A stretch of DNA of 64,000 nt. It comes from Falsiroseomonas sp041690465. GTDB taxonomy: Bacteria; Pseudomonadota; Alphaproteobacteria; Acetobacterales; Acetobacteraceae. The stretch is from assembly GCF_041690465.1 (NCBI RefSeq), contig NZ_JAWLHG010000014.1, positions 66,154 through 130,153 of the forward strand. The letters run 5' to 3'. Positions 58,202 to 64,000 of the stretch are shown one piece after another. Each line of letters begins with the position of its first letter. Positions within the stretch are counted from its first letter, which is position 1. The translations under genes were made by a program, and so were the position numbers. The notes below the pieces were generated by a model. It ran no database searches, had not been told where the DNA came from, and saw only the letters and a program-made list of their open reading frames with translations.

Positions 58202-58950
58202 CCCATCCTGCGAGACGCTGGCACCCGACGCATCGCATCGGGCTGCTCTCGCCATCGGCCAATCCGGCGGTGGAACCGGAAATCCGCCACCTGCTGCCGC
58301 AGCAGGCGGCGCTGCATGTCGCGCGCCTGCCGGTGATGCCCAATACCACGCTGGAGCAGCGCAACGCGGTCTATCTCAGCCATGTCGAGCAATCGTTCAA
58401 CGCCTTCGGGGCGCTGGCTCTGGACGCGGTGATCGTCGGCATTACCGGCCCGAGCTATGCCCTGCCTCCCGCCGAGGACCACGCCCTGCAGGAGCGGCTC
58501 TCCGCCGGCATCCGCCGGCCGGTGATCCTCGCCGCGCGCGCCATCGCGGCGGCGCTGGAGGCGCTCGGACGATCGCGGCTGCTGCTGTTCTCGCCCTATC
58601 CGGGCTGGCTGACCGAGCGCGCGGAGCGCTATTGGCAGGCGGCCGGGCTGGACCTGGTGGAGTCCTTCAAGGTCTCCGACAGCTTCAGCGCCTATGACCT
58701 GAAGCCCGAGGAAGTGGCCGATGGCTTGGCGAAGCTGGCGCCGCCGGCGGATTGCGCCGTGCTGGTCTCCGGCACCGGCGCAGCGACGCTGGACGCGATG
58801 GAATGGATGCGGGAGCGGCTGGGCGTGCCGCTGCTGTCGTCCAACCTGGCCTGCGCCTTCGCCGCCTGCCGCGCGCTCGGCCTGCCGGGCGGCCCCGCGA
58901 TGACGGCTTGCTGTCCGGCCCTTTCAGCGCTGCTCGCCAAGGCCGGATAG
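58198..58950 (+). CDS. Maleate isomerase/arylmalonate decarboxylase-like protein lacking the usual cysteines
   Basis: A 250-residue member of the Asp/Glu racemase superfamily closest in layout to maleate cis-trans isomerase and arylmalonate decarboxylase: IGLLSPSANPAVEPEI at the N-terminus, central VIVGITGPSYALPP, and LLFSPYPGWLTERA. The catalytic Cys positions read ITG and VSGTGAATL, so both are missing here. It may be a decarboxylase with a different mechanism or a non-racemising relative. ATGA overlap with the monooxygenase gene indicates joint expression. Last gene of the operon. Confidence 0.75.
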   Translation: MTHPARRWHPTHRIGLLSPSANPAVEPEIRHLLPQQAALHVARLPVMPNTTLEQRNAVYLSHVEQSFNAFGALALDAVIVGITGPSYALPPAEDHALQERLSAGIRRPVILAARAIAAALEALGRSRLLLFSPYPGWLTERAERYWQAAGLDLVESFKVSDSFSAYDLKPEEVADGLAKLAPPADCAVLVSGTGAATLDAMEWMRERLGVPLLSSNLACAFAACRALGLPGGPAMTACCPALSALLAKAG

Positions 58951-59043
58951 CCCTGCGCCACCCTGCCGCGGCCAACGCCGGGAGCGTACCTCCGGCACGA
59001 CGGAGCATCAGTCCAAGGTCAGAACAGTCCGAACAGTCCGCGG

Positions 59044-59079
59044 TCCCCGCGGCGACGCCGAAGGCGGCGTCGTGGGGGA
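59044..59079. terminator. Hairpin between the catabolic operon and the coiled-coil gene
   Basis: CGACGCC (59053-59059) pairs with GGCGTCG (59066-59072), extended by TCCCC/GGGGA on the outside. Genes on both sides converge here, so it may end both transcripts. No T tract is seen. Two direct GAACAGTCC repeats precede it at about 59024. Confidence 0.55.
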
Positions 59080-59086
59080 GCAGCGA

Positions 59087-59491
59087 TCAGCGCTGGCGCG
59101 CCTTGCGCGCGTCCTGCATCGCCTTGTGGGCGGCGGCAAGCGTATGGGCGCGGTTGCGCTGGTCGGCGGCGCGGCGGGCGGCGGCGTTGGCGGCCTCGAT
59201 CTCCGCGGCACGGCGACGGGCGAGTTCTTCCTGCGCCTTGCGCTCGGCCTCGCGCTTGGCAGCGAGGCGCGCGGCCTCCTCGGCCTGCTTGATCGCCAGC
59301 TTGGCGGCACGCTTCTCGGCCTCGCGGGCGGCACGCGCCTCGGCGATCGCCTTCTGCTCGGCCATGCGCTTCTGGACCTCGGGATCGTCCAGGCGGGACT
59401 TCATCGAGGCGAACTTCTCCGCGGCGGCCTTGCGGGCCTCCTCCGCGGCGTTCTTTCGTTCATTGAAATCGAAAAGCTTCTTAGCCTGCAT
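59087..59491 (-). CDS. Small alanine/lysine-rich coiled-coil protein (DUF6481-like)
   Basis: A 134-residue, highly charged, almost entirely helical protein (FDFNERKNAAEEARKAAAEKF, then repeated KAIAEARAAREAEKRAA and AARRAADQRNRAH). Such proteins are annotated as DUF6481 in alphaproteobacteria; their function is unknown. ATG 59491 gives MQAKKLFDFNERK, the usual family N-terminus. Not a transmembrane or secreted protein. Confidence 0.75.
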   Translation of the reverse strand: MQAKKLFDFNERKNAAEEARKAAAEKFASMKSRLDDPEVQKRMAEQKAIAEARAAREAEKRAAKLAIKQAEEAARLAAKREAERKAQEELARRRAAEIEAANAAARRAADQRNRAHTLAAAHKAMQDARKARQR

Positions 59492-59517
59492 GGGACGCCA
59501 TTTAGCGGTCGGGGAAG

Positions 59518-59538
59518 CCCACGCCAAGGGGGCGTGGG
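59518..59538. terminator. Hairpin between the Bug gene and the coiled-coil gene
   Basis: CCCACGCC (59518-59525) pairs perfectly with GGCGTGGG (59531-59538) over a five-base loop, 67 bases downstream of the Bug gene stop on the minus strand. No T tract. Confidence 0.4.
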
Positions 59539-59604
59539 GTGCGGAAGGTGCAACCCACCCCCCTCATCAATACGTGAGCGGCCATTCCCGGCGCGGGAAA
59601 GGGG

Positions 59605-60567
59605 TCAGTTCCCGAGCGTCACCCCGGCTTCGCGCACCAGCCCGGCCCAGCGCGCGACCTCGGCCTGATGGAAGGGGCCGAAGGCGGCGGGCGGCATGGT
59701 CTGGATGCGGAAGCCCGCCGCCTCCAGCCTGCCGCGCAGCACCGGGTCGGAGAGCGCAGCCTCGGTGGCGGCGTGCACCCGGTCCAGCACGGCCGCCGGC
59801 GTGCCCTGCGGCGCGAACAGCCCGAACCAGGCATCGCCCGAGACATAATCGTAGCCGAGCTCCTTCAGCGTCGGCACATCCGGCAGGTCCGGGAAGCGCT
59901 GCTCGCCGCCGACGCCGAGCGCCCGGACGCGCCCGCCGGCGGCCAGCGTCGAGACGCTCGCCCAGGTCGCCATCATGAAATCCACCGTGCCCGCCGCCAG
60001 GTCCTGCGCCGCCGGCCCGGCGCCGCGATAGGGCACATGGGTCACGTTCATCCCGTTGCGCTTCGCGAAGGTGGCGCTCATCAGATGCGCCGAGGAGCCC
60101 GCCGAGGGCGTGCCATAGGACAGCCCCCGCCCCGGCCGGCGCCCCAGCTCCACCAGCTCCGCCACCGTGCGGGCCGGCGAGGTCGCCGGTACCACCAGCG
60201 CATGCGGCGCGCGGGCCACCAGCGTGGCGGCGGCGAAGCTTGCCGGGTCGTAGGGCAGGTCGCGCATCAGCGCGCCGTTGGTGGCATGCGTCTGGTTGTT
60301 GCCGAGCACCAGCGTGTAGCCGTCCGGCACGGCGCGGAAGGTCGCCTCGGTGCCGATCACCCCGCCGCCGCCGCCGCGGTTGTCCACCACCACCTGCTGG
60401 CCCCAGCCCTCCTGCCACTTGGCGGCCAGCGCCCGGGCGAGGACATCGGTGGTGCCGCCCGGCGGGAAGGGCACGATCAGCCGAACCGGCCGCTGCGGCC
60501 AGGGCGCCTGCGCGCGGGCGGGCAGGGCGGCAAGCAGGGGCAGGGCGAACAGGGCGCGGCGGTGCAT
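59605..60567 (-). CDS. Bug/TctC-family periplasmic substrate-binding protein
   Basis: A second Bug-type binding protein (320 residues) with signal MHRRALFALPLLAALPARA, the family start RPVRLIVPFPPGGTTDVLARALAAKW, VVDNRGGGGGVIGTEA, HVPYRGAGPAAQDLAAG and DVPTLKELGYDY. ATG 60567 has GAGG about nine bases upstream; ATG 60582 is an alternative. It is divergent from the panE-like gene. No transporter membrane genes adjacent. Confidence 0.9.
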   Translation of the reverse strand: MHRRALFALPLLAALPARAQAPWPQRPVRLIVPFPPGGTTDVLARALAAKWQEGWGQQVVVDNRGGGGGVIGTEATFRAVPDGYTLVLGNNQTHATNGALMRDLPYDPASFAAATLVARAPHALVVPATSPARTVAELVELGRRPGRGLSYGTPSAGSSAHLMSATFAKRNGMNVTHVPYRGAGPAAQDLAAGTVDFMMATWASVSTLAAGGRVRALGVGGEQRFPDLPDVPTLKELGYDYVSGDAWFGLFAPQGTPAAVLDRVHAATEAALSDPVLRGRLEAAGFRIQTMPPAAFGPFHQAEVARWAGLVREAGVTLGN

Positions 60568-60642
60568 CGTCTCGGGCCTCATGGCGCGGGTGTGGCTGGG
60601 CATTGTTGCCGGCCCCGTCCGCTTCGGGCAGAGGAATTCGTC

Positions 60643-61635
60643 ATGCGGGTCACGATCATCGGATGCGGCGCCATCGGCGGCTGGCTGGCCGCCGGCTTCG
60701 CGGAAGGCGGGGCGGAGGTGGCGGTGCTGGCGCGCGGGGCGACGCTCGCGGCTCTCGGCAGCCGCGGCCTCGTCCTGCGCGACGGCGCGGCGGAGCGCGT
60801 CTTTCCCCTGTTCGCCTCGGACGTGCCGGCCGCGCTGCCGGCGGCCGACCTGCTCGTGCTCGGGCTGAAAGGGCAGGACCTTCCGGCGGCGCTGCCCGCG
60901 ATCCGAGCGCTGATGGGGCCGGGGACGCGGGTGCTCTCGGCGCAGAATGGCGTGCCCTGGTTCTTCCTCCAGGGTTTCGGTGGCCCGCTGGAAGGTGCGG
61001 CGCTGGAGAGCGTGGACCCGGCTGGCGCCCTCTCCGCCACCCTGCCGGCCGGGCGGGTGCTCGCCGCCGTGGTGCATGCCGCCGCGACGGTGGAGGCGCC
61101 GGGCGTGGTGCGGCTGGCCAAGGCTGACCGGCTGCCGGTGGGCGACCTCGGCGCGAACGCGGCCCTGCTGGCGGAAACCGTCGCCCTGCTGCGCGCCGGG
61201 GGCGTGCCCGCCGAGCCGACCGGGGCGATCCGGCAGGAGATCTGGCGCAAGCTCTGGGGCAATTCGAACATGAACCCCCTCAGCGTGCTGAGCCGCGCCA
61301 CCCTCTCCGACATGCTCGACGAGCCCGGGGTGCGCGGCCTGGCGGAGGCGATGATGGCCGAGATGGACGCGCTCGGGCAGCGCATCGGCCTCGCCCCGCT
61401 TGGCGACATCGCGGCGCGGATGGCGGTGACCCGCCGCATCGGCGCCTTCCGCACCTCCATGCTGCAGGACTGGGAGGCCGGCCGCCGGCTGGAGCTCGGC
61501 CCGATCCTCGGCGCCCTGGTGGAGATGGCGGAACGGCTGGGCCACAAGGCGCCGGTGATGCACGGCGTGCATGGGCTGGTGCGGCTGTTGGAGCAGGGGT
61601 CGGATCGAGGGAGGGCGGAACGCCCGGAGGCGTGA
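60643..61635 (+). CDS. 2-dehydropantoate 2-reductase family protein (PanE/ApbA-like)
   Basis: A 330-residue reductase with N-terminal NADP-binding GCGAIGG (about 7-13), LGLKGQD, SAQNGVPWFFLQG, and a helical C-terminal domain with EIWRKLWGNSNMNPLSVLSRATLSDML containing the conserved Lys/Asn pair. Many such paralogues reduce other 2-keto acids rather than ketopantoate, so the exact role is uncertain; the location next to a Bug gene suggests catabolism. ATG 60643 is preceded by GAGGAATTCG. Confidence 0.85.
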   Translation: MRVTIIGCGAIGGWLAAGFAEGGAEVAVLARGATLAALGSRGLVLRDGAAERVFPLFASDVPAALPAADLLVLGLKGQDLPAALPAIRALMGPGTRVLSAQNGVPWFFLQGFGGPLEGAALESVDPAGALSATLPAGRVLAAVVHAAATVEAPGVVRLAKADRLPVGDLGANAALLAETVALLRAGGVPAEPTGAIRQEIWRKLWGNSNMNPLSVLSRATLSDMLDEPGVRGLAEAMMAEMDALGQRIGLAPLGDIAARMAVTRRIGAFRTSMLQDWEAGRRLELGPILGALVEMAERLGHKAPVMHGVHGLVRLLEQGSDRGRAERPEA

Positions 61636-61697
61636 ATCCGCCCCGCCCCGCATGGCCCGGGGCTGATCCCGGCCGGCCGAAGCGCTATATGCCGTGC

Positions 61698-63314
61698 ATG
61701 AGCGAAATACTGGCCGACGACACCGTCGCGCGGGAAGCCGCGCGGCGGCGCACCTTCGCGATCATCGCCCACCCGGACGCGGGCAAGACCACGCTGACCG
61801 AGAAGCTGCTGCTGAAGGGCGGCGCAATCCAGCTCGCCGGCGCGGTGCGCGCCAAGGGCAATGCGCGGCGCACGCGGTCGGACTGGATGAAGATCGAGCA
61901 GGACCGCGGCATCTCGGTGGCGACCTCGGTCATGACCTTCGAGCGCGCGGGCGTGGTGTTCAACCTGCTCGACACGCCGGGCCACGAGGACTTCTCCGAG
62001 GACACCTACCGCACCCTGACGGCGGTGGACGCCGCGGTGATGGTGCTGGACGCCGCCAAGGGCATCGAGAGCCAGACCCGCAAGCTGTTCGAGGTGTGCC
62101 GCCTGCGCGACATCCCGATCGTCACCTTCGTCAACAAGATGGACCGCGAGGCGCTCGACCCGTTCGAGCTGATCGAGGATATCCAGCAGACCCTGGCGCT
62201 GGATGCCGCGCCCGTCGCCTGGCCGGTCGGCCGCGCCAGTGAGTTCTGGGGCACCTACGACATCCTGGCCAGGCGGCTGATGCCGGTGGATGCGACGGAG
62301 GAAGAGGGAATCCCGGTCAGCGGGCCGGACGACCCCAGGATCGCCGAACTGGTCGGCGAGGCCCGCGCCACGGCCTTGTACGAGGAGGTCCTGCTTGCCG
62401 AGGCGGGGCTGAACGCCTTCGACCTGGCCGCCTTCCGGCAGGGCACGCTGACGCCGGTGTTCTTCGGCTCGGCGCTGCGCGATTTCGGCGTCGGGCACCT
62501 GCTGGAGGGCCTGTCCCGCTTCGCCCCCTCGCCCGGCGCACGCGACGCCGATCCACGCAACGTGCAGCCGGAGGAGCCGCGCCTGACCGGCTTCGTGTTC
62601 AAGGTCCAGGCGAACATGGACCCCAACCACCGCGACCGCGTCGCCTTCGTGCGGCTGTGCAGCGGCCGGCTGACCAAGGGCATGCGGCTGCGCCAGGTGC
62701 GCACCGGCAAGCAGGTGCCGGTGAACGCGCCGCTGTTCTTCTTCGCCAAGGAGCGCCAGGTCGCCGAGGAGGCCTGGCCCGGCGACGTGGTCGGCATCGC
62801 CAACCACGGCACGCTGCGCATCGGCGATACGCTGACCGAGGGCGAGGAGGTGAATTTCCGCGGCGTGCCTTCGTTCGCGCCGGAGATCCTGCGGCATGTC
62901 CGGCTGGAGGACCCGATGCTGGCGAAGAAGCTGCGCACCGCGCTCGACCAGCTCGCCGAGGAAGGAGTGGTGCAGGTGTTCCGCCCACTCGACGGCTCGC
63001 CGCCGGTGGTGGGGGTGGTGGGCCAGCTGCAGCTGGACGTGCTGCAGTCGCGGCTGAAGGTGGAGTATGGCGTGCCCGCCGGCTTCGACGCCACGCGCTG
63101 GCAGGTGCTGCGCTGGGTCAGCGGCGAGCGCGCGCAGATCGAGCGCTGGGCCGCGACCAACCGCTCCGACACGGCCGAGGACCATGACGGCGAACACGTC
63201 GCGCTGTTCTCCTCAGACTGGCGCCGCAAGCGCGCCGAGGAGGACTTCCCGGCGTTGAGGTTCCACGCCGTGCGGGAGCAGCACGGGGTGGTGCAGATGC
63301 AGCGCGGCGCCTAG
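61698..63314 (+). CDS. prfC: Peptide chain release factor 3
   Basis: A 538-residue translational GTPase that recycles RF1/RF2 from the ribosome. G1 AHPDAGKTTLTEK (about 24-36), G2 region RGISVATSVM, G3 DTPGHEDF, G4 NKMDRE and the RF3-specific C-terminal domain (VPSFAPEILRHVRLEDPMLAKKL, VVGVVGQLQLDVLQSRLKVEY) are complete. ATG 61698 chosen; ATG 61689 would add three residues. Confidence 0.95.
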   Translation: MSEILADDTVAREAARRRTFAIIAHPDAGKTTLTEKLLLKGGAIQLAGAVRAKGNARRTRSDWMKIEQDRGISVATSVMTFERAGVVFNLLDTPGHEDFSEDTYRTLTAVDAAVMVLDAAKGIESQTRKLFEVCRLRDIPIVTFVNKMDREALDPFELIEDIQQTLALDAAPVAWPVGRASEFWGTYDILARRLMPVDATEEEGIPVSGPDDPRIAELVGEARATALYEEVLLAEAGLNAFDLAAFRQGTLTPVFFGSALRDFGVGHLLEGLSRFAPSPGARDADPRNVQPEEPRLTGFVFKVQANMDPNHRDRVAFVRLCSGRLTKGMRLRQVRTGKQVPVNAPLFFFAKERQVAEEAWPGDVVGIANHGTLRIGDTLTEGEEVNFRGVPSFAPEILRHVRLEDPMLAKKLRTALDQLAEEGVVQVFRPLDGSPPVVGVVGQLQLDVLQSRLKVEYGVPAGFDATRWQVLRWVSGERAQIERWAATNRSDTAEDHDGEHVALFSSDWRRKRAEEDFPALRFHAVREQHGVVQMQRGA

Positions 63315-63350
63315 GCTCTTCCCGTCGGGGGGGGGAGCCAAGGAGCCGCC

Positions 63351-63815
63351 ATGACCACGCCACGCTTCATCTCCGCCAGCGCGGCGCGCTCGCTGCCGCT
63401 GTTCGGCGGCGATATCCGCATCACCATGCCCGCCGATGGCCCGGGCGCCGGATTCAGCGCCTTCGAGGATGTCCGCCAGCCTGGAGACGGCCCGCCCTGG
63501 CACGTGCACCACGGCGAGGACGAGATGTTCCGAATCGTCTCCGGCCGCTTCCGCATGCGCTGCGGCGAGCAGGAGTTCGAGGCCGCAGCCGGCGATTGTG
63601 CGCTGCTGCCGCGCGGCGTGCCGCATTCCTTCGTGAACATCGGTGACACGGTCGGAACGATGTTCTGCGTCGTGCAGCCCGGCGGCTTCGAGCACTTCTT
63701 CCTGGAGGTCGCCGAGGCCGGGTTGCGAATCCCCGAGGACATGGGCCGAATCCTGGAGATCGCCGCACGCTACAGGCTCGAACTGCTCGGGCCCAATCCC
63801 TTCAGCGGCCGCTGA
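63351..63815 (+). CDS. Cupin domain protein
   Basis: A 154-residue single cupin. Metal-binding motif 1 PPWHVHHGEDEMFRIVSGRF (about 48-67) and motif 2 LPRGVPHSFVNIGD (about 86-99) are clear, typical of quercetinase-like or RmlC-like cupins. No function assigned. GGAG precedes ATG 63351. It is the last complete gene before an IS element. Confidence 0.87.
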   Translation: MTTPRFISASAARSLPLFGGDIRITMPADGPGAGFSAFEDVRQPGDGPPWHVHHGEDEMFRIVSGRFRMRCGEQEFEAAAGDCALLPRGVPHSFVNIGDTVGTMFCVVQPGGFEHFFLEVAEAGLRIPEDMGRILEIAARYRLELLGPNPFSGR

Positions 63816-63909
63816 CCGGTGGCGCACCCCGAAGCGCCCGCGCCGATCTCCGCCTGATCCCTGTGCCGGCATCCGCCCGGATCGCCGGCGTTTACCTCGG
63901 CTTAGACCA

Positions 63910-64000
63910 TTATTGGCCTGACTGTGCATAGCCGCAGTGTCGCAGGTAGTCGGTGCATTCTTCGGGGCTGAAGCGGTCAAGGAGGTTGCCGATGGCGTTC
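63910..64000 (-). mobile_element. IS630-family transposase, 3' end only (runs off the window)
   Basis: On the minus strand the last 29 codons before TAA (63910-63912) read NAIGNLLDRFSPEECTDYL and RHCGYAQSGQ, matching the C-terminus of IS630-type (DDE) transposases. The 5' part and both ends of the element cannot be judged. The IS end probably lies in the 90-base gap after the cupin gene. Confidence 0.75.

Noticed and set aside
63213..63980. A 255-codon minus-strand frame across the cupin gene and the window end
   Set aside because: The cupin on the plus strand has clear motifs; only the last 29 codons of another minus-strand frame at 63910-64000 resemble a transposase.

Overview
The window is very GC-rich, densely coding chromosomal DNA. 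Gene content points to an aerobic alphaproteobacterium, most likely an Acetobacteraceae/Rhodospirillales member of the Roseomonas type. The clues are the metX-metW pair, a chorismate mutase/hisC/tyrA operon, ubiA and coq7, a plant-type glutamate-cysteine ligase, phenylacetate oxidation genes, a PHB reductase, and several Bug/TctC binding proteins. The taxonomic call is inference; no rRNA or tRNA gene was seen.

Regions: (1) 1-8.7 kb: glyoxalase II, a GST flanked by long inverted repeats, a cupin, a methyltransferase, an EamA exporter, small proteins, phbB, and metX-metW. (2) 8.9-12.9 kb: chorismate mutase, aminotransferase and prephenate dehydrogenase for Tyr/Phe synthesis, then a methyltransferase. 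(3) 12.9-19.5 kb, minus strand: an acyl-CoA cluster of an ADP-forming acyl-CoA synthetase-like protein that probably starts at CTG, a MaoC hydratase, a two-subunit 3-oxoacid CoA-transferase, a crotonase and an amidase. (4) 19.5-31.3 kb: envelope and capsule genes. These are a NeuD-like acyltransferase, an SLT/SPOR lytic transglycosylase, lipoproteins, a KpsC-like protein with an SDR, and the divergent operon lipoprotein-kpsM-kpsT-kpsE-kpsD, followed by a secreted protein with six perfect 20-residue repeats. (5) 31.3-36.9 kb: methyltransferase-ubiA and rsmE-gshA, normally divergent neighbours, are separated by about 1.9 kb of foreign-looking DNA. That DNA holds an Imm11-type immunity gene, a frameshifted AHH-type nuclease remnant, and a truncated, fused second copy of ubiA. 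(6) 37-43.7 kb: a CYP152-type P450 peroxygenase, an FDH-like zinc dehydrogenase, a 280-bp MITE-like element, coq7 and a large RTX-type protein. (7) 43.8-48.6 kb: paaX and paaABCDE (phenylacetyl-CoA epoxidase). (8) 48.6-61.6 kb: a dipeptide-type ABC importer (minus strand) divergent from a catabolic operon of deacylase, class II aldolase, Bug protein, FAD monooxygenase and maleate isomerase/arylmalonate decarboxylase-like protein. A second Bug gene and a panE-like reductase follow. (9) 61.7-64 kb: prfC, a cupin, and the 3' end of an IS630-type transposase running off the edge.

Genes are tightly packed, with many ATGA, GTGA and TTGA stop/start overlaps, so most strands are read as operons. Convergent gene ends often carry strong GC hairpins without clear T tracts. 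The most unusual signals are the ubiA duplication around a toxin/immunity remnant, the inverted repeats around the GST gene, the MITE-like element whose end supplies the coq7 stop codon, and two related hairpin arrays inserted between operon genes (paaB/paaC and the two ABC ATPases).
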